Positions 26,027-38,159 of a stretch of DNA of 64,000 bases are shown piece after piece. This DNA is from Serilophus lunatus. Taxonomy: Eukaryota > Chordata > Aves > Passeriformes > Eurylaimidae. Where the stretch lies: contig VXBA01001684.1 in assembly GCA_013399895.1 (NCBI GenBank), forward strand, positions 416,973 to 480,972. The letters are read 5' to 3'. The notes below the pieces were generated by a model that was given only the letters and a program-made list of their open reading frames with translations, was not told the origin of the DNA and did no database searches. Position 1 is the stretch's first letter, and each line of letters starts with the position of its first letter. The translations under genes were made by a program, and so were the position numbers.

Positions 26027-27889
26027 AATGATTAGGAAATATTCATATTATAAACATTGGTACATTGCAGATACTAAAATGTACTTAAATGTAAAGCAGA
26101 AAACTATACATTGCTTTTTGCATTTCAAACATTTGGAACAATGGTGTCTGTGTTTAATGTTAACATCTATTTACGTTGCAGGGTGGGACAACTCCCATAT
26201 GTTGTGGAAAAAGGTGACTTTGGGTTTTAAAAACAGAGATATATGTTCTAACTAGAAGTATTCAGGTGTATGTATTGCTGTGAATATGCTAAATTCTCTT
26301 GAGGAAAAAACAGAGCCATTATGTATATATAGAGAATGATAAAGATTAGTGTTTAAAATGAAGTCTGGGGATTACGTCACTGAAAACTGCATTTAAACAA
26401 GGTGTTTCAATGGCTGAATTTGTCACAAAGAGACTACTTCTCCTCTAGCATCATCTTTTCATGTACCATTTCTCATCAGGCTGATTTCTGATGATTTTGT
26501 CAGGAAATGCATTTTCCTTTAGACAACATCTCTCAGAGTTGGGCAGTACCTATAATATCAGAGCTGAGAAATACACACAGTACATACATCATAAAATCAG
26601 ACCTGTAGTATAATAGGGATCATGTATGTATTATACCAAGTTTGGGATTGTAACAGATACTATACTAAAATGTGTAATTATTTTATTGATAAATCTCCAT
26701 GCTAATCAGAAAAGGGAAAGACAAAATTAATTTACTCTAAATATTCCATATTTTTTTTGACTTGATAAACCACAAAATTAATGGAGATTCAACTCACCCC
26801 TAAAATTCTCCTTTTAAGTTTGGAATTATATATGCTGTCAGAAACTCTAAGCCAAAGTGTTTTGATTAAAAAAAGAATAAAAAAAATCAGAATTATGCTT
26901 AAGCATTAAAAGTATAAATAGAATATTACAAACTATTTTGCAATTATATTATTCATATTACATCTTTATATAACATTATTCTCATTGTGCATTGTAATTG
27001 CTGTGCTACAAAACACTGAGAAAATAATTAACAACTTGCATAGATTAAAATTAAACTATTTAAAGCACCAAAAATAATATTTCCCCAAAAGAGTTTGGAT
27101 TTGTCTTGACAACAAGGCATTCTGAGGGTTTTTTATCAGCGCTATATTTTTGGTGCATTTGCAATTGCAAATCCCTTACCCAGGATACATCTAGGGAAGC
27201 AGTGCACATACGTTTGGGAAAGACAGCAAAGGAAAAATTCAATTCACCATTCATCCTATCTCTAGAATTTCAGGTGATGATCAGCAGAGCTAGCTAGCAG
27301 GCATACACTGGAAGAGATTTAACCTGTGACACAACGGCTATTTCAGACCTCAGCTTTCCTCGCAAAAGTTGAACAAGTAAATTTATGTCAATTTTACTGT
27401 CAAAAAGAAGTCTTAGACTTTTTAACATATGCTAACAGGAGCATATTATTAAATATACATATAGCTATTAATAGCTGAGTTTTCAAAATAGAAAGGACAT
27501 CTTCAATACAGCTCATGGAATTATAGCTGGCACAGCTATATACCTGTGCAGTATGGTGTTCCAACTACGCTGGCTTGCTCATGTGTGCACTGTGTATATA
27601 TATCTATCTCCAAATTATAGCAATGTATTTGCATTCCAGCAGTATTACTTGAACAATATAGTATTATTCGAGGTGAAGGAGAGTTTCCTATAACCCATAT
27701 TGAAATATATTTCTAATTCTAGGATATATTTCTGCCTCCTTATCCTTTTGAGCTTTACATTTACAGTAGGACAAAAACATGCACATGGCCACTTACTGCA
27801 GATATACTGTAAATCAAGACCATGATTTACCCTATTTGTGGGGAAGGAACTCTTTCTAGTTTCATGAAGGGGTCCTGGCACAATCCATG
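26027..27889. other. very AT-rich non-coding stretch
   Basis: Notably AT-rich, especially 26590-27060. It contains a perfect 16-base palindrome (atttgcaattgcaaat) at 27157-27172. No gene or mobile element seen. It ends where the RTE-clade LINE begins. Confidence 0.5.
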
Positions 27890-28202
27890 AATGGTACGTT
27901 TAGATTGTCCTCCCAAATTCCTCAAAATGATTATCCTGCTACACGAGAATCAGCGCGGCCAAGTCAGATATGGCGATGCACTGTCTGAGCCCTTCTCAAT
28001 AGATAATGGTGTGAAACAAGGTTGCATTCTTGTACCAACTCTATTCACCATTTTCTTCAGCATGATGCGCCAAAGGACCACGGCAGACCTTGATGAAGAT
28101 AATGGCATTTACATCTGATATCGCACTGATGGAAGCCTATTCAACCTAAGGCAACTGAAGGCCCACACCAAGACCCTAAATCACCTTGTCCACAAGCTGC
28201 TT

Positions 28203-28214
28203 TTTGCTGACGAT
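28203..28214 (+). other. RT catalytic motif FADD
   Basis: Codons TTT GCT GAC GAT encode FADD, the metal-binding palm motif of LINE reverse transcriptases, flanked by LL before and AALVAHT after. Both catalytic aspartates are intact. Confidence 0.9.
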
Positions 28215-29075
28215 GCCGCCCTCGTTGCTCACACAGAAGCAGCTCTGCAGCACTTAACATTCTGCTTTGCAGAGGCTGATGAGCTTTTTGGACTGGAAGT
28301 CAGCTTGAAAAAGACAGAAGTTCTTTACCAACCTGCACCTCAGGAAGTCTTCCATCATCCCCACATCACCATAGGCAAATCAGAGCTTAAGTCAGTCCAG
28401 CAGTTTAACTATCTAGGAAGTATCATTTCCTCGGATGGTAAGATTGACAAAGAGATAGACAACAGGTTAGCAAAGGCATACAGACCCTTTGGAAAACTCA
28501 ATGAAAGAGTTTGGTGCAATAAACATTTGAAGAAAAGTACAAAGATTAGTGTCTACAGAGCCATTGTACTGTCTACTCTTTTATATGGGTCTGAATCATG
28601 GGTCATCTACTGCCATCACCTGCGACTCCTCGAACGCTTCCATCAGCGCTGCCTCCGTGCAATCCTAAACATCCACTGGACTGACTACGTGACTAATGTT
28701 ACTGTCCTTGAACAGGCAGGGGTCACCAGTATTGAGGCCATGCTGCTGAGGGCGCAGCTGCGCTGGGCAGGGCACGTCTCCAGGATGGAGGATCATCACC
28801 TCCCTGAGATCGTGCTCTATGGTGAACTCGCCACTGGCAGCTGCAACAGAGAAGCCCCGAAGAGGAGATACTAGGATTCCCTGAAACAACATCTCAGTGT
28901 TGGTCATATTGACTGCCATCAGTGGTCCACACTGGCCTCCAATCGAGAGACATGGAGACACACCATCCATAACGCTGCTGCCTCCTTTGAGAATGCACGT
29001 AGAATCAGTCTTGAAGAGAAAAGACAACACAGAAAGAACTGTGTCTCGTCACTACCAACTAAGGAGACCTTCCAC

Positions 29076-29138
29076 TGTGCTTTTTGTAACTGGACTTGCT
29101 TGTCCCGCATCGGCCTTTTTAGCCATCAGCGTGCTTGC
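29076..29138 (+). other. C-terminal zinc finger CX2CX12HX3C of the RTE protein
   Basis: Cysteine codons at 29076 and 29085, a histidine at 29124 and a cysteine at 29136 form a C2HC finger just before the natural stop at 29151. All four ligand positions are preserved. Such terminal fingers are seen in some RTE-type LINE proteins and probably bind nucleic acid, which is inferred. Confidence 0.75.
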
Positions 29139-29167
29139 AGCAAGCGTGGGTAGAGCCCTTCCCATAT

Positions 29168-29181
29168 CTTCGTTTGCGAAG
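29168..29181 (+). other. 3' UTR hairpin of the RTE element
   Basis: A perfect 5-bp stem (cttcg / cgaag) around a 4-base loop lies 14 bases after the ORF stop at 29151-29153. I recall this same hairpin text at the 3' end of related RTE elements, where it may be recognised during target-primed reverse transcription. That role is inferred. Confidence 0.65.
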
Positions 29182-29195
29182 CCTAGCCATGGTGA

Positions 29196-32100
29196 CTTTT
29201 ATATTAATAAATGCTCTTTTGTTCTTGCTCTGTCTCAAGAGAGTTTTTGAAATTAATCAGAGTTCAGACCCAAACCCTGTCACCTCAGAAAGCAGAACAC
29301 TAAGCAGATATTTACAGCCAGCGCAGGGTACCTATCAGTGGTGTCTGATGTGGCTGGCACACGGCACTAAGTCATTTATATTGCCACTTACTAGTTACCC
29401 AGAAATTTGGTTTCTGTGTGTCGATACTGTAATTCACACATTTCCTACTGTCTCCATTTTTGTTTGTTTGTTTGTGTCTTCTCTTGGTAGATTTCCATCT
29501 CCTGCACAGGGAACTATCTCTGCCTTTGGTATAGAAGTCATGTCAGAGACATGGCCAAGAGAAGGATAAAAGGAAGCTTTTTGTCTTGATTTCAGCTCTT
29601 TGGGTCATTGCTGCATGAAAAGGCTGCTCCAAACTACCACAGCAACTGAGGAAGTTGTAAATATTTTCACACCAATCCCTCTTTCATCTGCAAAGAAAGA
29701 GCCAGCTGGGCTTAAAAAATAATGAAAATAGAAATACACTTAAGGAGTTTCAGCAAATCTTAGTTGAAGGAAAACTGCAAAAGTAGGACAGAAAGCTGTA
29801 GTGGTATTATCAAAAAGTGATGCTGTCATGGTTGCACACTGACCTCTTTCTGCTGAAGTAAAAACTTGGTTGTTTCTGATGGCTGAAAATATTCAGATTA
29901 TCAGATTTGTGGTAAAACCAAAAGGAAATATCCTGTTTGCAATAGCAGAAAGATTACATGAGTTCGGATTTGAAGCTAAATACATATGGACATTTTCATA
30001 CAGTGTATGTCCTGGCTGGTGTTAACAGTCATAGTGACTCACGTACTGGACCCTGTGGGAAGGCCATTGCATAGAGTTTTTAGGGGAGAAAATACAGGCC
30101 ATGTTTGTGACAATTCCCAGCTGGCTTCCCTGCTAGTGACAGCAATAATTGGCATAAATAGATTTTTAGCTCTTTAATGCCTGTGACAGTATATTGCACT
30201 GAGAACACATTTCCAGAAAATCACATTTCCAGAAAATCATACTTGTTATAACTTTTTAATGTATATATGTGATTTATTGCTACTTATTATTTATTATTAA
30301 TTTTTCTATTGTAAATATATTTGCACAGAACTACACTTTAGGGAAGGGTTGCCTCAAAGTGGAAAATGAAGTTACTGTGAAGTGACTGCTCCCAGTACAG
30401 AATATAGCTATTATGTAGCCAGAATACATCTATTGCAATTCAATGTATAACTCTGTTATTTGACTTTGCTCCTAACCAGTTTCTAACTATGGAATTGACA
30501 TATTTAATGGCAGGGCTGTCTGCTAGCTGTGATGTACAAAAAGGTAAAGATCTGTTCAGATTAAAAGTTTTCACCTGCAATCTTTGTGTGTGCAGTGAAT
30601 ATACTTGTCAAATCAGGCCTCCCTGTGTGAGCAGAATAAATAGGAATAGTTAAATTGTTGCAAATGACTGATGGAGAGAAGGTCAAGAAAGTACAAATTA
30701 ATGAATTGTTTCTCAGAGTGTGACTCCATATATGCAGCCCATATAAGTCTATACGAACACCCTGTATCATAGGAAGGACATTAAGTATGGCTTACTAAAC
30801 CTTCAGCTGTGTAACAGATCTGGTTTATCGTCTCCATTGCAGAATAATTTGAGATACATTCATGTGGCCACCTTTTCTGATGCTTAATCCCTGTGGTGTC
30901 TATAGTGCTATCTATTGGTGACAAGAACTTAAAGATGAAATCATTTATACGTTGGCACCACTTTGCAACCAAAAGTTCAAGACAGGTAGCTCTGTTTAAA
31001 TATAGGGAAAAGAAATTCTTTCTAGAAAAGTCGAGATTTCAGCAGTGGAAAGGACAAGAAAACAGAGGATTCTGCTCTTTAACTGTGCTTTTCCATTGCA
31101 CAACACACATTAAAAGGCACAGATTTATTTACCTGAAAAATCTGACAGATAAAAATGACAATGTTGAGGCATTTGATATATATATATATGGCCAGGTTCA
31201 CTAGTGTTCTCTGGTCACTCTCTGCTGCTCCAGTATTACAAAACAGCCATTAGCCCAGCTGAATTTACAGCTGCTTTGTTTCCTAGGGCAATGGAAAAGG
31301 GGCCAGGGTGCCCTGGTGAAAATGGCTCATATGCTGCAGCCTAGATTCTCAACAATAGGAACCTAAATCCACATTTAGGTGATTAAAAAAGAGTCCTTCT
31401 TTTCTGAAGTGCTTGTGTTTCACCAAGCCATTAAAGAAATTCGAGTTTATTAGTTTATGATGTGCAAGGCTCTACCTGCAGTGTCTGGGGTGTCAAGCAG
31501 CAGAATGATGGCCTGGTTTGGAAATAGAACTTGTATTTTGTGGGACAAATTTGGCAAAGAGATGGATGATGTGTAGTCCTACACCCAGAGATGTGTGGAG
31601 AAGAGCCAATTAGGTGACATACAATCAGCACTCAAGATTTGATAGTCCTGATTCAATGCTCAGCAGCCTGAAAATCAGAATGTGCCTCTGTGGGCCTAAA
31701 ATGACTTTACGAGAATAGTTAATCTTAACAGAAAATACACATATTGTTAACAGTAAATTGTCACTTCTTGAAAGTTGAACAAGAAAATGCAACACTACAA
31801 CTTGCACCTACTGTCCACGTCTTCCAGATATTCTTCTCATTGTTTTGATTTCTGCAAGGCTGGCAAGCATTTCTCTTGATTCTAGGAAAGCATAAAAGCT
31901 GCATCTTACTTTGACAAAGAAAGAAACAGACATTACAAAGGTAGAGAAGAAAAGGCTAGTTTGGATTTAGGACCTTTTCCAAATTTGAGAGCAAATCCTT
32001 TAGTAGAGAATGTAGATGGGATAAAACCAAAGTAAAACAAACAAACAAAACAAACCCCAAAGCAAAAAACCATGGCAGTGGTGCTCCTTCAAAATGATTA

Positions 32101-35100
32101 ATTATTTTTAAACCCTTTACTTTGTCAGTGCAGTGGACTTTTATTACCTTTTGGGGTCAAACCAGATAGCTGGAAGCAGAACTGGTTCTGAAGCAGATTT
32201 CTTACAGCCAAATCAGAATGGTTTGTTGCAATATTCTTGAATTCTTCTTGAATTATTGAACTTTTCCTCCTCAATATTAAAGGACCAGATTTGAAATTTG
32301 TACAGACCGGTGTGGAACAACAGACTTTAGCTTAGTGCAATCTATGTATGTCAGCAGAAGGTCTGATTTACTCTGCTAATTTTTGTAGTTCCTATCAGTG
32401 ACAATAGAATTTAAGCAATGCAGCCTACATAGGGTGTTTATTTTTGCAGCCAGTCTTCTTCTATAAGCCAAAGTTGGAGGATATTAATTTACCTTGATTT
32501 TCTGTGGATTTTTGAATGAAGACAGAATTTTTGCTTGCTCCCTTCAAGAATCGTTTCTAATTTTCAACATTCCCAAATAATTTTTAACTGGAAAAAGAAT
32601 GCAACATCTTGCTTTGCCAAAATGCACAATAAGTAAGGAGGAAACTATAAGCACAAAGCACTACAACTGTAAAGTCTAAATTTCAAATATTTCCTTTAGC
32701 TATGGTTCAAAAAGTCAAATGGTAATGTTTAATTTCACTGCTATAATTTGATATACTGTAAAACTGATTTTATCAGACTCTAGTCTGTCAGTGAAGCAAA
32801 ATCTAGTGCAATCATTCCAGTTCAGGAGCCTAGAATTAGGGCCACGGTGATTGTTGAAACAAATGCTTTACAAAATGGAAATTCTTCTCCATAGAAAAAT
32901 TCCTGGAGCAAATTTTATGCTTAGCTGAGAAATTGCAAAACAGAATGAGCAGAAACTTCAACTTTTAAATGGAGAAGAGCACAGTCAATCTCAAATTGAA
33001 CAGAAATTAAAGAAACCCAACCTAAAATCCACCTAAACTCTCACCTCCACCCCAAACAAATCCACTCACCCAGTCTAATTTTTCTCGTGTTTTGAAATGT
33101 AGTGTGCAGCAGCAGCTAAGTCTCAAATGCTTCCCTTTAAATTTGCTGGCCTGGAAAGCATGGATCTAAAATATTTTATTTTCTTTTAGAGTCAAGAACT
33201 CTCTTAGTATCTGTTCTTCAATGACAAAGTGATACATAGAGCAAGGGGCAGGGGAGGCAAACTTGCTGTTGTTCCACATGAGCTCAATCCTCTTGCAGAG
33301 CATCCTTTGGAGGATTCCTCCATATGTTTTCTAACCTTAAGCCAGTCTTTCCACAGACTTTCATCTGTAGCAGAATGGGGTATCATAATATGTGTGTTCA
33401 CCCTCAGGAGACGTAGCAAAGGTTACTAGGCATTATTGACCTGCAGTGTAATAATGTCTCTCAAGACTAACCTTTAAAGATTTCAGTTCTGAGTGAGTAA
33501 GACTAGCTGGATCTTTTCTATGTCTCTGGGAATATTATAACTTTTCATAAAGCTATGTATAAAGAATACTGAAAAAGAACAAGAGGAAATTGCCATTGCC
33601 TCTGGGAGATGCCTGCAAGGCACACACATACTTGGTTTAAACAAATCTTTCTTCTTTGTTAAGATCTTTGGTCAAACTGGCATTGCCAAAATCAACATAA
33701 TTTTGACAGTAGTAGGAAGGAACAATCTGGATATGTCATACTGTCACCTTTTTGTTTCAGCAAGAAGAATGAGGCTTAATATACAGCTTTACTTGATTCA
33801 TAGTTGGTGTACATTGGCTAGCAAGTTTGAATTTGATAGAACTAAAAATCTTTACGTTAGTTGAGAATCTGGTCTCTACTAGATTACAGGAGCAATTTCC
33901 TGCATTAATAAAAGCTTTTTAAAAATAAGAATGCCTATTATTTTTCAAAATTAGGGAAATATAAAATTTTCATAAGGTATGGCAGATTGCAAGGCCTATG
34001 GAGGTAATATTTTTCAGGCCAGAGATGCCTAATAAATGATTTAATGACCTTCAAGTCAGTTTAAAAGACAGACAACCAGAGGTTTAATTTTAAAATGAGA
34101 CAAAGCTTTAGCAGAGTTTCTAAAGAACATCTAAGCCATTGGAATCACAATTGATGGAAATTTTCCATTTTGAACAGCCTGGAATTGTGGTTTCACAGAA
34201 ATGGATCAGGGTATAAATGACAGAGGAAGGTTACTGGGAAGAGAAAATTTATTCCAGTACTTTTCCCTGCAATGTCAGTGGATTTGATTTATTTATAAGT
34301 AGAAACCTCATGGCCCTTCATACTCTTGTGTATTTCAGTGATATTGACATTTACGTGTCTTGGAGTTGCTTCTCACATCAACCATCAATTGTTTTACCAG
34401 TTAGTCCAGCAGCTCATAATGTTAATCATAACCCCAAAATCCTTTAGCTATTTCATAACCAGAATATTTTACAAAATATGCTTTAGGTGTCTTTGATATA
34501 GCTGAAAATTGTATCAAAAGCTGCTTCAGAAAGACCTGTGTAACTGTTTGGTTTTCCATGTCAAAATTTAAAAATGTCTGGGCAAAAATGATGTCTAGAA
34601 ACAGAATCATATACAAATGAGAATAATATTAATAAAAAGCTAGTGTCTGTCAATACCTTTCCAAATTTGATCAGAAATACTTGACCCTGTTGAGAATTCA
34701 AAGTTAATCCTAACTGCAGGGAAGAGAAGGGTATTTCATAGGGACACTCGAGTAGAGTTCTGTCTAAAACTTCACCTTATCCTTTAGAACATTTTAACTA
34801 TCAAAAATACCAGGAAATAAATCCTTGCCTTGAATTATGTGATATATGTGAAAGAGCTTGGTAACTTCCATCAGGTTCCTAATAGACAAATATCTGTATC
34901 ATGAAACTGCTACTTATCATAAAATCCAAGGAATGAAAAATGAAAGGGCACTGATTCACTTAAAATTTTCCCTCAGAAGACTGGCTGTAGTAAAACTTTC
35001 CTGCAAAAATATCACCTATAAGACCCGGTGGAGAGCAGTACTCTGTGCATACTAATGTCTCAGCGGCACATGGTACTTGAAAATTATAGCTTAGGAATCA

Positions 35101-36747
35101 CAGTTTCATATTTGGCTATTGCTTTAGCAGACTCATATTTGTCAATATGAGAAAGGTAGAGCTATTATGATGTAATGAGATATGGTCATAATTCCTTTTA
35201 ACCTGAGACTCTCTGGACTGATGAGACCTAAGTTTTGGAATGAAAGGCAACAAATCCACTCAACAGACAAACCCATCACCACTACTAAAAGCAAATAGAA
35301 AAAATGTTGAAACGAAGAATGACAATAAACATTTGCATTAGGAATCGGTTACCACTGAGTACCACTAACCAAGTATTTTTCAGCAGGCTAGCAGCTGGAT
35401 TACCTACTTAAATAAATACAGGTTATAAAACCAGAAAAACCTTGTTGTGTCAATTTTCTTGATGGCAATACAATCATATTGAATACATTCACTAACACTG
35501 CTAGGAGAAGAGCCTTTTTCTTATTACGAAAACCTAGCATCCAAGGCTAATGCTTCAATAACACTAAAAACTCTCCTTACTTTCTGCACACATTGATGTT
35601 TCTGTCATTGCAAGGGGAGTGATTTTATCAGCTGAGTTAGAAATGGCCCAACATTCTGTTTTGAATGAACTTTCTTATTATGGTTAAGCAAACTCTAGGC
35701 CAGTTCAGAAATCAGTTCATTAGCTGAAAAGTTGTGGAAGGGAAAAATTTGCAATTGGAACTGACAGCTGCCTTTTAAGATAGAAATTGGGGAACACTAT
35801 GGAATGTAATTGCTAAGGATGCAGTAGTCTGCAGTCTTAGTTACTTGAGAACTGTTCAGTGGTTGACCAAGCTTTGTAGAGTGCTTTTCTTGCCTTTTGG
35901 TGACTGGAAACATGACCTAGCCACTACACATGGTCACTAAAAAGTTTGCTATCAGTGGACAAGTGTGTCTTGCTCATTATTGGTACTGCTTAGCTTTTAT
36001 TTTGAGAATGATGCTAGGCTGCCCTTCAGCTCAGCTCCTGTCTGCAGAGGCACTGTCTGAAAAGTTAAAAGCATGGCCTCTGCCACTTCTCCAGTTAAGA
36101 CCATTGGTCAGGAGGTGACTAATAAAGTGCTCACATTGCTCCTTGCAGGGCAATGAATTATTTTGAAGAGTTTTCCAGATCTTAGACAGCATCTGGCAAA
36201 ATATGTGGACTTTCAGGTCCAGTATAAGCCCCAAGCACTCTTGTCTGTAAAACACCTAATTTCTGGTTCCAGGTTTGGCTAAAACAGTTAAAAACTACTA
36301 CTTTTATATCATGGAGATGTCATATTATTGTCCACATGAAAACTGATTGTCCCAAAACAAGCTTCTCACATCCCATACCACAAACCTATTCTCGGACAAA
36401 GTGTAAGGAAGTGAGGAATGCTACTGTGAGTACCCTTGTGTTGTAGACAGTCCTAACTGACAGGAATCAACGTGAAAGAAAACAAGGAGTTTGCCCCTTT
36501 GGATTTGTATTTTGACTTCCTGACTCCTTCCCAAATTAAGGGTGTAAGCCTTTGAATCATACATCTAAGGCACTTGATTCTGTCATATAGGGAGCACAGC
36601 TCATAGATCTGGATTTTGGATTATACTTATGGGAACAAATTCTTTAAAACAGGAATTGTGTTGTCTAATGCTGATACATCAAAGGTTTTTTTCGGTTGAG
36701 CTCTTGAGGAACAAAAGTCTTAGGCATCTTTGATTTCATTTGGATGA
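29196..36747. other. long AT-rich non-coding stretch
   Basis: About 7.5 kb without supported genes. Simple repeats include TTTG units at 29459-29476, a short TA run at 31177-31189 and AAAC-type units at 32037-32057. Open frames are short (up to about 144 codons at 29135-29569, which starts inside the RTE element in another frame) and show no family similarity. Confidence 0.5.
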
Positions 36748-36876
36748 TGAACTTAGTGACATGGTTTAGATAGTTTAGATGATTTAGATGTTAGATTGGT
36801 GTTGGATAGGTTGTGAAGTTAGGTAAAATGTTGGACTTGATCTTTGCAGTCTTTTCCAACCTTGTTAATTCTGTGT
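36748..36876 (+). mobile_element. CR1 LINE 3' tail fragment, plus strand
   Basis: A short, decayed CR1 3' end. It has tagtgacatggttta, then aaaatgttggacttgatc, then cttttccaacctt and a terminal ttctgtgtg, in the order of the CR1 closing text. Within it a TTTAGATG-type motif is repeated about four times at 36764-36797, a local expansion not present in typical CR1. It is 5'-truncated and has no coding content. Confidence 0.75.
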
Positions 36877-38142
36877 GTAATCAAAGTCAGTAGGAAGTAC
36901 ATTTAAGTCTGGAACAAATACCACTGTGGCTCTTCAGTGCTAGAAACAGGTTCTGCTTCTACAATAACTGAAGAAAAGTACAGTACACTATTTGCTAAAC
37001 ACTTTCCCCAAAATTGGAGGAACACCTTTTGTCTTCTTCTCACAGTTTGTTTTGGTTCAGCATAAAATTCATAAGCATGATGCACACTTACAGGGGAGGC
37101 TTTCTGCAGGATGACACCCTTTTTTTTCAGTTTACCATTATGTGAATATACACCATTTTAATAGTTTCACTTATTGCCTGTTTCATCATATGCCTGCTAT
37201 GAACTGATGGGAAAAATATGAGCTGTCCAAAAAGGCTGTGGTGATGCTTTTAACCTACAATTTCCAGGGACCATAGTTTAAGAAACCCTAGAATATGGAA
37301 AGTTAATACACATGGGTTGTCCCTAGATAAAGCTTCTCTTTGATGTTTCATAGTGCAATTTCCAAAGAGTTCTTTAATGAAAGTTGGTGCTTGGATCTAA
37401 TTTCATATGAAAAATAAGGGCTCAGAGCACTTGTACTGGAGTTTTTCCATGTCCATCAAAAGAATTCTAACCCTCCTTTTTCCTGCCAAAATTCTCTGTG
37501 GAGTTTCTGTATCTCATCACAAGTATATATTGTAGATGATCTAGTGTCTCCCTAGGTGAAAGATACTATATAAATAGAGTATTTTTATTAAAATCATAGC
37601 ACAGAACTAAGATATATTGATGCAAAATTGTTATTACATCAGAAACATATATTTTTAATGAGCCCTGCAGCCAATATAGCAGCAATTATGAATGCAATTC
37701 ACTACCATAATAAAGTAATTTATTTATCATAATATATTATCTCAGAATTATAAAATAAAATATTACTTTAGCTACAGTCTGTCAGAGGGAGCCAATTTAA
37801 GTATTTTATTCTATATAAGACATTGGAAAAGACAAATCAGGTAATTTTATATTAGATAATTAAAGGCCTTCTGAAAACCAGGCACATTTTGAAGAAAGAA
37901 AAGAAAATATAATTACTGATGGGGCTGAGAATCCAACTTCCTCTTTAGAAAAGAAGCCTACAACTGCAAGAAATGATTTGGGTTTTATTCTTTTTTTCTT
38001 TTACATGAAGAGAAAAAAAGTGTAGATTCCAGATTCTAAGAATTAAGTTATAAAAAGCCCCTCAGACTGACCTCCAGTATTTTGGAAGCAAGCCCAGTGT
38101 GTAATGAGGGAGTAAGAGAATGAGAAAGACAGAAAAAGAAAC
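36877..38142. other. AT-rich non-coding stretch, possible conserved element
   Basis: No gene seen. The part 37560-37870 is extremely AT-rich with many TAATTA- and TTTATT-like motifs and no repeat signature, a composition often seen in vertebrate conserved non-coding elements. Conservation itself cannot be judged from one sequence. Confidence 0.4.
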
Positions 38143-38159
38143 TTTTTTTTTTTTTTTTT
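38143..38159. repeat. poly-T run of 17
   Basis: A homopolymer of 17 T immediately after a purine-rich stretch (38105-38142). No adjoining retroposon body was recognised on either side. Confidence 0.9.

Larger units (their letters stand above)
27891..29153 (+). pseudogene. RTE reverse transcriptase C-terminal part, two in-frame stops
   Basis: One continuous plus-strand frame of 421 codons including stops, with no frameshift. It encodes the second half of an RTE-type ORF2: RT fingers/palm text (VKQGCILVPTLF near 27990-28050), the catalytic FADD at 28203-28214, a thumb-like region (FNYLGSIISSDGKIDKEIDN near 28404-28460), the conserved downstream region with YGSESW, LRWAGHVSRME and LYGEL, and a C-terminal zinc finger. 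Two stops interrupt it. TGA at 28116 most simply derives from CGA, a CpG-decay change, and TAG at 28872 differs by one base from a lysine codon. The N-terminal endonuclease is absent through truncation. It is not functional alone, but is much less damaged than the CR1 copies in the window, so the insertion is probably younger. Confidence 0.85.
27890..29195 (+). mobile_element. RTE-clade LINE, 5'-truncated, well preserved (possibly AviRTE-like)
   Basis: A truncated non-LTR retrotransposon comprising the C-terminal part of the RT protein, a short 3' UTR with a hairpin, and no obvious poly-A tail. The protein style (YGSESW, LRWAGHVSRMEDHHLPEIVLYGEL, shown in part) is that of the RTE clade, to which BovB also belongs, and is clearly different from CR1. 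The 5' edge near 27890 is a truncation, because the frame begins inside the RT domain. The 3' boundary near 29195 is judged from where RTE-like text ends. Assignment to the AviRTE group, which is patchily distributed in birds and shared with nematodes, is my inference from host and clade. Other vertebrate RTE families are possible. Confidence 0.8.

Noticed and set aside
28665..29250. Open frames in other phases and on the minus strand around 28665-29250
   Set aside because: They are shadows of the RTE element, whose real frame starts at multiples of three from 27891 and carries the conserved motifs.
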